Source: Hysterangium stoloniferum
Lineage: Eukaryota > Basidiomycota > Agaricomycetes > Hysterangiales > Hysterangiaceae
Assembly (NCBI GenBank): GCA_015178975.1
Contig: WHVD01000192.1
Coordinates: forward strand, 1 to 64,000
Direction: 5' to 3'
DNA length: 64,000 nucleotides
This document shows, one piece after another, positions 54,105 through 64,000 of this stretch (position 1 is its first letter; each line of letters begins with the position of its first letter). The notes below the pieces were generated by a model. That model was not told the DNA's origin. It did no database searches and was given only the letters and a program-made list of their open reading frames with translations. The translations under genes were made by a program, and so were the position numbers.

Positions 54105-56866
54105 ATGCCTTCACCAATCCCCGACTCTCAGGCTCGCACGAATATGTTCGTCCTGCACTTCTCTTATTTTATGTTTTTTAATATTTCTAAAGGAATAACG
54201 AACGTACAAAGAGCGGATCCTCCACTCTCAACCTTGCGAGTGGAGTCAATTCAGCCATGGGTGATCCTATCTGGAACAACCCATTTCTCCAAAACGCCAT
54301 CTCCATTCTGGACCAGATCGCTGACCTTGGCAAAACCGTGCCGTTCATTGCTCCCACCTTTGTTATTCTCAAGGTAATCATCGAAATTGAAAAGAAAGCA
54401 CGAGACGTTGATGTGAAATGTAACGACTTGCTGGAACGCGTTACTTTTATGGTCGGTCATCTTTCCGTGCTAAAAAGCGTAGAGCTCTCGCCTTCCACTC
54501 AACAAGTCATCGAGAGGATGAATGTGGCACTTAAAAACGCGGCTGCCCTTATTTCAACATATCGAAAACAAGGACGGGTTTCGCGACGTCTTAAATTCGG
54601 GAATCGGGACAAATTCATATCTTGCGCCGACGCCATTAATGTCTGCTCAAATGATCTCATGATGAGTCTACAGATCCACCAGACCAGTAGACTGGATTTG
54701 ATAACCCGTGGTGTTCCCATTGACCCGGAGGATGAAGCCGCTCAAACTTTTATTTCGACTCACGGTAGTTTCGATACTATCAAGCAGAGCCGAACACTTG
54801 TCGAAAAATTTGCTCAACAAGAAAACTTACCTTTGGACGATAACATAATGGAGGATCTCAATAGCAGTATCGCGGACGCTATGCAACAAACCGAAGCCCG
54901 CTTAGAGGGTATACTCAAGGAGAATGTCGGGGCGGCCGTTGTTGACGGCCTTAAAGGCCTAGCCGCAGAACTAAACAAAGCAGAAGCAGAACAACGCTTC
55001 GTCTGCGTTCAGTGTGAGAAGGAGTTCCGCGATTCTACAAATGGACCAAAAGCATGCTCCTACCATCCAGCGGAATATTCGTCATGGAGCAAAAGATTTC
55101 CATGTTGTGGTACAACAAATCCTTGTCAATTTGGAACCCATCGGGCCAACCATCACTGCGATTATCCGTATGGGCCATTTTTCAAGCGTAGTATGGCAAT
55201 CCAAAATTATGTCGACACGGTCGATAAGTGGACGTCCGTAGAAGATACCGATCTCACAGATAATTCTACTCAAACTGGCTACGTCGGTGCGCTCCTTCGC
55301 TGGGTTTCCCGTGGAGAGCGTTTGGACGAGCCAACGATTTTGATTTCCATCGGGACTGTGTGGTACAACACACCATATTTTTTTGATACGTTCACTGCAA
55401 AGGAACTCGCATCTGTCTCCAGAGTCGTTGGCGTGACAAGACAAAAACTTATCTACCGCACATCACCTAGCAATACGGCATTCGCAATGGCTGAATGGGA
55501 GCTTTCTTCCGCAGGTGATATCATAGGTGTGCGGCTCACCGCAAAGACAGCCACATCCGATACACCATTCGTTAACATTTGTCCTATCGACATATCCACC
55601 TGCAAAAACTCTGGCGATGTCATTGTTGTTTCTAAAGGTGGGATGTGCGCCTACAAACCGGACCAGCCATATGTCTTACCCGAGATGATTCGAGTTGGGC
55701 CTGAGTTAAGCGACAAACCTTTACGTGCCGCTCGTACCAATTTCAGGACGAGAGCCCCGCCCAACATGCGCGTCGTAATGAAAGCGATATCTGACCCACC
55801 TCTCACGGCTAACCCTAAAGTGGCGAATAAGGCATACGATATATTTGAAGGCACGGTTTCTATATATAACAACCATGCTACCAGTTCAGACAATGCCATT
55901 ACGATTTCATCTGTGTCGGCAACGTTTCGCTTGGTTGGGGATAAGGAGTATTCCCCTGTCAAAAGCTGCAAGGTGGACATGTCTTTGTTCCCATTCAGCC
56001 TCGAACCCCGTAATACCATGCCTCTGCAGTTTGAAATTCAAGTACCGCGCTCCGAAGAAGATGTTGCCATGGATGTCCGCTGGTGGAATCGTGCATTTAT
56101 TGCTCGACACCGCCCAATTCGCATCAAACTCATAATTGAAGAGATCGAAGGCGAAGAGTTTTCACTTGTGCTTGAATACGTCTTCCAACCCTTCCCGCTC
56201 GAGCACCAGAAAGATGGGGACCTAGCATTCTTTTATTTCGATAATCCTAAGTCGCTCGATCGGAGCTACGTCCACGTCAGGCCTGCTGATTACGGAAAGT
56301 TGATTTCATTTGAAGGGACGGATATTGATGCAAAACAACTCCAAAAGGCAGTTTACGAAGCTATCAAGACGAACGAAACCGAAATCGATCTCGGCATTGG
56401 CCAGGAAAAAATGGATGGTGTATGGGAATGGAAAGTCTGGGCACTAGTCGATCTTTCCTGTAGGAGAGTTTATGCGTTCAAAGTCCTCCTCAGCGAGGGG
56501 AAACTCGTTACTAAGAAAAGGTTCAGTTCATTTGGCTACGTTCTATGTCCGGACTATGGCGACATCACTGATGAAGTCCGTCCCATTCGGTGCGCCACGG
56601 AAAAGATAAAGTTGCCGGAATTAGAGCCCTATTCCATGCCAGATATTGTTGCTGATGATACTATCGATGACAATGTCCCAGAACCTCCTAAACCACCTCA
56701 AGCATCCATTCCACTGGCAGCTAATGGCACCAGCCCTCATGGCCCTACCACAACACAGCTGTCGGTATCAGATGATTTAACCCGCCGACTTAACTCAATT
56801 GACACAAATCTTTCGCGCATCGCTACCGCGCTTGAGCAGCTCGTATATTCTCTGCGAACCAGGTAG
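54105..56866 (+). CDS. Helical-bundle / Cys-His-rich / beta-domain protein, paralogue B
   Basis: Certain from ATG 54257 (869 residues). Probably starts upstream: 54105-54145, a 47-nt intron, then 54193-56866 (904 residues). The added segment (SGSSTLNLASGVNSAMGDPI) matches paralogue A's SGGSSIANGVGM. The donor GTTCGT is weak. Numbered from 54257: residues 1-150 are the helical bundle (~78% identical to A by eye over the first 70), and 200-245 a further helical stretch. Residues 249-305 are the CHORD-like cluster: CVQCEKEF, CSYH, then a W-x-CC-like FPCCGTTNPCQ and THRANHHCDYPYG. Here A has a shorter loop. Residues ~310-780 are beta-rich, sharing AMAEWELSSAGDIIGVRLTA with A. The end is a short coiled coil after a Pro-rich linker. 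No NB-ARC, kinase or enzymatic motif. Confidence 0.82.
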
Positions 56867-57655
56867 TGAAGTAGCATCCGAGTCAAGTATATTGTTTTAT
56901 AAAGAGCGAAAGCTATCGTATCTAGCTTATTATTCACTTACTCCACAAATATATTCTGCTGTGTATCTCTTGATGTCAATATTATTGATTGATGCGTAGT
57001 TGGCAGTGTCACCTTTACAAAAAGCAAAATGGAGAAGTTCAGTCGGAAGTTTATATACCTGAGTGTATTTTTAGGTACGCTAATCATCAGACACCTGCAA
57101 AGAAGAGCCAAATTTAAGAATCGTTGTTCTAAAATCCTAGTTTCATAGTTGATGAGGATCAATCATAAACATATGTTTCCACTGGAGAGTATTTCATGTG
57201 CATGTGATGATCACGAGTTAGTGAGCCAGCCATTCTTAATAAATGCCATCAAATCGTTAATTGGTGACTGACGGGAGCGATGGATGAAAACGAAGAGAAA
57301 TACAACCAGGAAAGGGAAGTGGAGGTTGCTTGTCGACAAAAACTTGCAGAAAGCCTCCGAAGCAGCTTTGTGAGCGAAGCCTTCAAGCCTGCTGACCTCG
57401 ATGTCCAAAGTCCCAATCAAATCAATAGAAACTTGAGGCCCACATCCCCTGATATGGCTCATGTACAACAGCCTCAGGTATCTGATTCTGCATCACCACA
57501 TCTTCAATATCCTACTGCTCAGAAGACCAAGACAGCATCCTCTGCCCGTCCTGTGATCATGTATTACAACATCCTTTCCTGTTTGTTTTATTAAAGACGA
57601 TGATCGCACCTTGTAGAATACACTTTATCATAGCTTTTATAGATCTGAATTAACC
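56867..57655. other. Spacer; weak ORF 57280-57594
   Basis: A plus-strand frame of 104 residues (MDENEEKYNQEREVEVACRQ) has no family and no splice support. It may be chance. Confidence 0.3.
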
Positions 57656-58400
57656 CTGTGTACAATGTGGATACAACATGATAAACTGGACCTTGTTGTG
57701 AATAAAGTTATATTCAAGTGCTCGAAATCGGAATGCCCTCATGAGAAGCTTTTGCCAATCTTGCACCAAAGACTTCAATGAATCAAAATAAAGGTAGAAA
57801 TGAACCAAGAGCTCATTTTCTAGGAATTTTTCTCCAGTGGTTGCAGAGACGAGATGTACTGTTCTGAGACCTTTCTGATGCACATGTGCCTCAAAGTTGG
57901 GTGGGTCCTCAACCTGTACAAGGTAATAATACATACAATTAACCAAGAGAAGCAAACCAGCATACCTGCATGTTCCAGCCTAATTGACTATTAGAATACC
58001 CTGTTGAGCTTGAGGGAAGGCCAGAGAACCCCTTGATGCAATCCATGACATACATATTGAAGGGCAAGGTCACTATTTGACTGGGATATTTTGAGGACAA
58101 GACAAATATCAGAATCACTGATGGCTATGTTTTTTTTATTTAGCATTGTTCATAGATAGTCTACAGTTATGTTTTCCACTGTGTGAATTTGTCCAGGGAT
58201 ATTGATGGTGTGCCAGGTTTGCTCAGTGTGCTTCCCATGATCAAGATTGATCAGGCATCCTGTTGTTTCCATCATGTCAATGGAGGATATCTGAAAACTA
58301 TTAAGTATACCAAATTCTAATATACTCTAAAGGTAATTTAAACATCTGGGATGTAATTCAAACATAATTTGGTTTTTAAAACTTTTTGAAAGTTTTAAAC

Positions 58401-58659
58401 TGTAATCCCGTCGTCAATTGGGATCACTGGCGGTCACACGAGTTGACAGGACCATGGTGTATTGTCTAGAACTGAGACGATATACAGGATGTTGCAGCGT
58501 ACGGTAAGTTCTAAGGACTGGAAGACTTCCTAGCTATTTAAGTATGTGCCGCGATCATGTGTTAATGGAACAATAGTGGAGGTGAACAAAAGGAAACAAG
58601 GGGCATATGCGAACAAAGGGAAACAAGACAATGTGTAAGACTGGGGCGCCAGGCTTACA
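58401..58659 (-). repeat. 3' LTR of the second gag-only element
   Basis: 259 bp, same length as its mate; the polypurine tract lies immediately to its right. Confidence 0.9.
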
Positions 58660-58941
58660 CCCCTCCCCACTTTAAAAAAATAAACTCACTACTCCAAATA
58701 ACCAGAACTAAAAGTTTCATGCATGCAAGGCTGGATTGTCACGCTCACGACCCTCCCTGCACAAAAACTAACCCACTACCCCAAATTCAACCCTGTTGGA
58801 CCTCCTCTGTCAATGTGGAGCTTCAGGCAGCGGAGTCCGTGAACCCGGTCCAGGAAAACATGCAATGATGACGGAAATTTGACATGGCAATTAAAAAGTG
58901 AACTAACATAAAAAAAAACCCAATTTATGGCCGCATTGGCA

Positions 58942-59898
58942 CTAGTTGGGGTGGCCAGGCCAGTCTGTGGCATCCGAGTCTGTGTCTTCATACCGGACAT
59001 CTGAATCCTCAGGTTGGTCTTCTCCCTGGGCAAAATACTCGTCAGCGTCCAGCAAGATGGCTCCCATGTGCTCCCTCTTGATGACTGGTGGTGTGGGGGG
59101 AACGAAATCGGGGCCAGGAGATACTCCCTGGGTGGGGTCTCCGGGGCAGGTGCGACCAACGTGGGGGGTCCACCCAGAATCCGTGGGGACTTTCCGACAT
59201 CTCCAGCATCCTCCAACTGTCGACAGATGCTCACGGTCGGTGAGGCTGAGTGGGTTTTGATTCCGGGGTTCATTTGCTCGAGGCATGGGTGGGATAGGTG
59301 GGATACTAGCAGCCGTTGGACTGGTTCTCAGGGTGGAGCGTGTAGCTGGGATCTCCATGATGAGGCTCTCCCATTGCATGGACATGAGGGCAACAAGGTT
59401 GTCAAAACTGATGTCCTCAAGGTCGAAATCCGGGATGGCCATGATGCGAAGGACGAGCATGGGGTGGGCGTGGAAAAGGAGTTGGTACTTGTAGATGGCA
59501 GCCATGATAATGTTGGGTCCCAATGTATTGTGAGCATCTGCAAGGGCGGTGGCGTATTCCAAAAATGGCAGGCGATTTTGCGCACACAGAAAAAATGTAT
59601 GGAGGGCAACCATCTTGTAGCCCTTGGGCATGAAACGGTTCCGAATCTGTTTCTCAAAAGTTTCCCATGACTCCAGCCTCAGGAACTCCATGTGACCAGC
59701 ATTCCACCAGGCAGCCATGGTTGGCTCCTGCATATTGGTGCCCGTAAGTCGGATTTTCGTCTCAACGGTGAGGTCCGGGGCCTTTTCAGTCTTTGTGGAG
59801 GCGTAGATGGAAAACCCATCCTTGCATTGGCCAAGCCAACCCTCAATCGCAGTTGGTGTGAGGGGGCCAGCGAAGGAGATGACGATCTTGGTTGCCAT
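58942..59898 (-). CDS. Gag-like protein of the gag-only element
   Basis: ATG at 59898, 318 residues. The open frame continues upstream without a better start. The start MATKIVISFAGPLTPTAIEG, WLGQCKDGFSIYA, MAAWWNAGHMEFLRLESWET and RFMPKGYKMVALHTFFLCAQ belong to a retrotransposon-gag family common in Rhizoctonia-like genomes (recall). Near residue 235 there is an atypical knuckle: CWRCRK, then H and C after longer spacing (GWTPHVGRTCPGD), i.e. C-x2-C-x13-H-x4-C instead of C-x2-C-x4-H-x4-C. The tail is acidic (DADEYFAQGEDQPEDSD). Gag would coat RNA for particle assembly. Confidence 0.75.
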   Translation of the reverse strand: MATKIVISFAGPLTPTAIEGWLGQCKDGFSIYASTKTEKAPDLTVETKIRLTGTNMQEPTMAAWWNAGHMEFLRLESWETFEKQIRNRFMPKGYKMVALHTFFLCAQNRLPFLEYATALADAHNTLGPNIIMAAIYKYQLLFHAHPMLVLRIMAIPDFDLEDISFDNLVALMSMQWESLIMEIPATRSTLRTSPTAASIPPIPPMPRANEPRNQNPLSLTDREHLSTVGGCWRCRKVPTDSGWTPHVGRTCPGDPTQGVSPGPDFVPPTPPVIKREHMGAILLDADEYFAQGEDQPEDSDVRYEDTDSDATDWPGHPN

Positions 59899-60111
59899 TG
59901 CTGGTGAACTCAAATCGTCGTCTTCGTCTAAATTAGGAAGGGGGTGTGGCAAGGGAAGACGACTCCTTGTTGGAAAGGACAAAGGACTGTGGACTGTGAG
60001 GGAATGAGAGTGTGCAGTGTGGCGAGTAAATCGAGGTGCCGTGGCGTTGTCCAGAATGCGGTGTGCTGAAGGAGAGTAAAATAAAAGAATGGCCGATGTC
60101 AAAAAAAAAAG

Positions 60112-60370
60112 TGTAATCCCATCGTCAATTGGGATCACTGGCGGTCACACGAGTTGACAGGACCACGGTGTATTGTCTAGAGCTGAGACGATATACAGGA
60201 TGTTGCAGCATACGGTAAGTTCTAAGGACTGGAAGACTTCCTAGCTATTTAAGTATGTGCCGCGATCATGTGTTAATGGAACAATAGTGGAGGTGAACAA
60301 AAGGAAACAAGGGGCATATGCGAACAAAGGGAAACAAGACAATGCGTAAGACTGGGGTGCCAGGCTTACA
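60112..60370 (-). repeat. 5' LTR of the second gag-only element
   Basis: 259 bp. The adjoining interior is a poly-T run on the minus strand (60101-60110), with no TGG-type primer site, so priming is unclear. Confidence 0.9.
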
Positions 60371-61184
60371 TAAACTCTCTCATACATTACAAACTAAAGA
60401 ATCTTTCTGGACACAAGTAGACAATAAAAAAAAATTAGTAGTTTGAAACACTAATACTTTTAAAAAATAGATATTTTTAGATAGTCCATTCCATGCATAT
60501 GTATATCATTGACACCTCTAAATACATTTGTATTACTTCAGAATGGATCTGTCAATCTGAACAGATTTCTACTTGATTCAACATACCCAGAATATGTATA
60601 TAGGTGATTTCACCCAACTAAGAAAGCCACAGGACAAAAAATTTCCAATTATATATTACATATTTTACTAGGAAATAACTACAGTTTAACTTTTAAAAAA
60701 CAAATTAACTTTACATAACTTGGAAACCATATACAATAGGTTCTATTAATTGACTCTGAATTGTTTAGGATGTAATATGGAGAATTGTTTCTTATGGTTG
60801 GTGGTTAACAATATAATAGTCTCAGAAGATATATCACTATTTAAAGATGGAGTTTTGTAGAAATATAAATTTTACCAGTAAACATCTGATATTATAATGA
60901 TTACAGACAACCTCCAATATCCAACTTGTGAGCTTTGATGGGGCAAATCAGAATATTCCCTGCACTTACATCACAGTGGAGTACACCCTTCATGTAAAAT
61001 TGCTTATGATCTAACAATAAAATATGTGATAAGGCTGATCTGCACAAAAGTAATATGATCTTTGTTCCCAACAGGAAGGTTTTAAATTAATACTGGAACT
61101 GGAGATTAGTAGAATACAATACAATAATTTACACTAAAAGATTCAATGACAGACAGATGAGTGGAGTGGAAGGGAAGTGGGGTA

Positions 61185-61228
61185 TGTTGGAAACCACTAA
61201 GCCAATGTTGGCTTTGTGGTTTCCAACA
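61185..61228. repeat. 44-bp near-perfect palindrome
   Basis: Left arm TGTTGGAAACCAC-T-AAGCCAA and right arm TTGGCTT-T-GTGGTTTCCAACA pair with one mismatch over 21 bp and a 2-nt loop. The ends TGTTGG/CCAACA are LTR-like or MITE-like. Confidence 0.85.
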
Positions 61229-63090
61229 GGGTATAACTATGAATGAGAATAACTGGGGAGCTGGAATATGCAGAAGCCCTTAGACACGGGAAGGGAAAAA
61301 TGGGAAGATGAAAGTCCAATGTGGAACAAAATACAAAATGGAATACAAAAGCTATGTGATCAAGTATTGAGGCACTACCAAAAAGATGCCACAATCAGGG
61401 GGACCAATGTCTGGATGCTGGATGAATAATATTTGTGGAAGGATGTTTGGACTACCTGAAATAATACCTGTCATAATGGAATAATGCTGTGGTTGATATA
61501 AATGTCTCACAAAGTACTTTGAGTGAAGATCATAGAGCTGGCATTTATCCCTTGACTAACAACTATTCCAACTCCAAAACAATTGTGATTTGAATTGTAT
61601 TGTCAGCAGTGCCCAGGTTGCCTCAGGGAATATAACTATCAATAAGTCAGAGGTCAATTGCTGAAATAGTGGGATTGACATCTGTACATTCCTGTCTTCT
61701 CACATGTACAGTTTTATGTTATGCTTCAAGAGGAACAAATTGGGGAATAATGAAAATACTATGCCAAGACAGATATCACTGCTGTTTAAGGACATTATTA
61801 TTGACACAGAAGCAAGTATTGAGGCCCAGTTACAAAGGGAGAGTGACTGATGTACGTATGTCTTTTAGGTTCAATGATTTCAAAAAGTATATAAAAGTAT
61901 AGAATTATAAATAATTAATAAACTTTAATCACTTTAAAATAAGTTTCTCTGAGTTAGATCATATTGCCTAATGTCGGTTTGAGTGTCAGTGCAGGTTTGG
62001 GCTAGTGTCTTGTTTGTATTAATTTGTTATTCAATAACTTGGGACAGGGCCCATAATCTATAATAACTAACATGGATAATATCTAGTATGGAATCAGTAT
62101 CTAGTCTAGTACTAAGTGAAAAGAACAACATACCTCAGTCAACTTGTAAAGAGTAATTTGACTGAGGTATCTGATGTTGATTCACATGTATTTAAGCACA
62201 ATTGCAAACAATAGTGGGTGGTGACACAAAAGAAAGGGAACAATGGGCACTAAAGGTACAATGAGCATAGAGGAAACAATGGGCAAAAGGGAACAATGTG
62301 GTGTATGGAAACAAAGGGGAAAGAACATGTGGGCCTGAATCACAACACTTTAAACACTTTAAAATAAGTTTCTCTAAGTTAGATCACATGTCCTAATAAT
62401 ACTTAGAATTGTTGATACAGAGGAAAGTCGTGGGTGAGGGGCTTGCCCACAGGTCCACCCCTCTGGTTAATTGTAATACAAGCACGGTCACATGCCCGCA
62501 TATTTTTTTTTTAAATACATTTATATACAGCGTCGCATAACTAAGATACATAGCGGTTAGAGTAAAAGGTACCCTAAAAGTAGGTAGGGAGGAGAAAGGA
62601 GGGTCGAAAAAAGGGAGGGGGAGGGCAGGGAAGATAGAGAAAGGGCCTGGGGCGGGGTGAACTGGGTTCCGAGGGGGTGAAGCGGTGCTTATGTCTTCCG
62701 GAACACAGAGCCCCCTCCGGATCCGCGAGTCAGCAAAATGCACTAGGGACATCAAAGCATTCAATACTCAAAACACATTATATTGTTTAATATGTGTGTC
62801 CGTGATAAGAATATCATATGTCCTTGTTTCGATAACACTACCCGTCTTTCAGGTACTAATTTATAAGTAATCAACTTGAAATGTTTCTTGACACGGTATT
62901 ATGACCTCCACAAGTCATCTTCAAACTTAATAAAATTCGTCATTCGACTTGAAATATCGCGTTAACCAAAAGACAACAGTTTATTGGGAAATTCATACGT
63001 AATATCAATATGTAGCATAAACGAAGGAACATGGGCAAGGGGACCACTGGTTACATGTCTGTCTCGGCCGATGCATGATAAACCTCTATT
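61229..63090. other. AT-rich noncoding region with a 46-bp direct repeat
   Basis: 61927-61972 and 62352-62397 are ~90% alike (both contain CACTTTAAAATAAGTTTCTC). The 380 bp between them end in A/G-rich sequence (AGGGAACAATG, GGAAACAA) resembling the 3' part of the 259-bp LTRs, so a diverged relative may be inserted there. No gene seen. Confidence 0.4.
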
Positions 63091-63097
63091 GACAATT

Positions 63098-63290
63098 CTA
63101 TAGTAGGGCAGCAATGCCCGTGGCTCAGTCGCTGCCAAGAGGGCTATAATGACGGCTATATTCACCTATAGTAGGGCAGCAAAAGCCCGTGGCTAAGTAC
63201 ATTAAATCTTCTGGTACAGCAGAAAAAGATAAATTGACTAGCTCACCTCAGTCACTGTCCAGAGGGCTGTAATGACGGCTGAGGTGTTAC
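63098..63290. repeat. Alternating two-part structured repeat (A-B-A-B)
   Basis: Part A (TATAGTAGGGCAGCAA..GCCCGTGGCT) occurs at 63099-63125 and 63166-63195. Part B (CAGTC.CTG.CC.AGAGGGCT.TAATGACGGCT) occurs at 63126-63157 and 63250-63283. GGGC/GCCC and CCTCAG/CTGAGG allow short stems. A relative of part B is at 12320-12361. Confidence 0.65.
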
Positions 63291-63501
63291 TTGGAAGATT
63301 TTAGGAAAATATATGTATGGGTGAAAACTACACTTGTGCCATCAGGTGACACCAGGCACGAAAACTGATGCGCGGTCTTCACTGACCGGGGCATTCAAAT
63401 CGGGTGCCTCACAGACAGACCGCAGCAAGAGAGTGCATGCGACGACGTCACTGAAATTTGTCATCTGTATCACAGACTTTTCGATACATGCTATTTACAA
63501 G

Positions 63502-64000
63502 CTCATCCCGGAGTGAATTATGATTCAACTTCAAGCTTTTTGGGGGGGGAGCTTGAGCTCGTTTTGCGGGCTGTAAACCTTTTCTCCCCAAGCAGCTGAT
63601 AACCCCTATGGGCTGGAGATATACTACATCTTGACGCCCCATACTCTACCTGCATTCTGACATAGTCAAAATAGAATTGATTAGATAAATATCGCGCAGC
63701 CTCCCGACCCCGATTCCAACCCTGAATCCGATACCAGGCCCGATTACGACTCTAATCCCCTTGCGACTCATGACGGTGGGGCTTCGGCGTTCTTAATTCA
63801 CCATTCCTACCATCAACGGGATGGGTCAACCGCTCTTTGTCTACTCATCCCGGACTGAATTATGATTGAACTTCAAGCTTTTTTGGGAGGAGCTTGAGCT
63901 CGTCTTGCAGACTGTAAACCTTTCCTCCCCCAAGCAGCTGATAAAACCCCTATGGGCTGTAGATATACTACATCTTGATGGACCCCATACTCTACCTACA
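63502..64000. repeat. 342-bp-period direct repeat, second copy cut by window end
   Basis: 63502-63652 and 63844-64000 share ~150 bp (CTCATCCCGGA.TGAATTATG through CCCATACTCTACCT) at ~90% by eye. 190 bp of unlike, GC-richer sequence lies between them. Confidence 0.8.

Larger units (their letters stand above)
58401..60370 (-). mobile_element. Gag-only LTR retrotransposon, structurally whole, second family
   Basis: A 1,970-bp element flanked by the perfect 5-bp duplication TAAAC (58396-58400 and 60371-60375). Both LTRs are 259 bp (58401-58659 and 60112-60370) with inverted ends TGTAA...TTACA. On the minus strand the purine tract AAAGTGGGGAGGGG abuts the 3' LTR, so the element reads leftward. 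One gag ORF fills the interior; there is no pol. The LTRs differ by about six transitions (~2.3%), so it is young. No break was seen in its single frame. It depends on an autonomous partner in trans. Confidence 0.9.
57650..61010 (-). pseudogene. Decayed FunK1-type protein kinase region, interrupted by an LTR element
   Basis: Minus-strand pieces in order are: 61010-60912 with YMKGVLHCDVSAGNILI, the FunK1 catalytic loop (usual HRDIS-x-GNI, here HCDVS); 58290-~58150 with GCLINLDHGKH, the DFG-equivalent LIDFDxAK; then ~58080-57958 (MYVMDCIKGFSGLPSSS) and 57915-57650 (VEDPPNFEAHVHQKGLRTVH), bounded by splice-like signals. HRD-to-HCD and the low match elsewhere suggest decay. The intron-like gap between the first two pieces holds the gag-only LTR element and is ~650 bp even without it, very long for this genome. 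FunK1 kinases are common, fast-turning-over families in agaricomycetes. Confidence 0.4.

Noticed and set aside
57280-57594. Plus-strand 104-codon ORF MDENEEKYNQ
   Set aside because: It could be chance: no relatives recalled and no promoter or splice evidence. Noted only as weak.

Overview
The window is nuclear DNA of a basidiomycete fungus, most probably an agaricomycete of the Rhizoctonia/Ceratobasidium kind. Coding genes are broken by many 48-76 nt GT-AG introns, and the conserved genes (VAP, EAF7, SF3B5, POL1, uL29m) have fungal forms. The repeats are LTR elements of types I associate with Rhizoctonia-like genomes. The lineage is inference from remembered protein families; no search was run. 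Exon maps were made by reading splice signals and checking phase: where a full join is given, the total is a multiple of three.

Region 1 (1-13600) is a repeat-rich block with no host gene. It holds a Ty3/Gypsy element running off the left edge (1-4245), which sits inside an older Ty3/Gypsy fossil (4246-8615). The fossil was also hit by a solo LTR (4987-5609, 5-bp target duplication CTGAT). A small LTR element with only a gag-type region follows (10332-12044, target duplication AGATA), with tandem repeats around it.

Region 2 (13614-48596) is an ordinary gene-dense island. In order it holds a VAP/Scs2 ER tether, a large helical-bundle plus Cys/His-rich protein (paralogue A), an INO80 Ies4-like protein, a basic hypothetical protein, a membrane-anchored Cu/Zn superoxide dismutase, NuA4 subunit EAF7, mitoribosomal uL29m and a flavin-reductase-like protein. 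These are followed by the DNA polymerase alpha catalytic subunit, a ZIP metal transporter, a degenerate kinase-like protein, an F-box protein, the tiny splicing factor SF3B5, a DEAH-box RNA helicase and a Dal5-type MFS transporter. Two divergent pairs share very short promoters (EAF7/uL29m 74 bp, SF3B5/DEAH helicase 110 bp). The POL1 promoter and first intron carry five ACGCGT boxes, the MBF-type G1/S signal.

Region 3 (48600-64000) is sparse again. An inverted-repeat-bounded segment (49694-52623) contains a spliced gene of unknown family. Paralogue B of the helical-bundle protein lies at 54105-56866. A decayed FunK1-like kinase region (57650-61010) contains a second, structurally complete gag-only LTR element (58401-60370, target duplication TAAAC). 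The end of the window carries hairpins and short tandem repeats.

The most interesting items are the paralogue pair (N-terminal helical bundle like those of fungal cell-death/NLR proteins, a CHORD-like Cys/His cluster, a beta-rich tail and no NB-ARC), the two unrelated gag-only LTR elements, and the inverted-repeat segment with a passenger gene.
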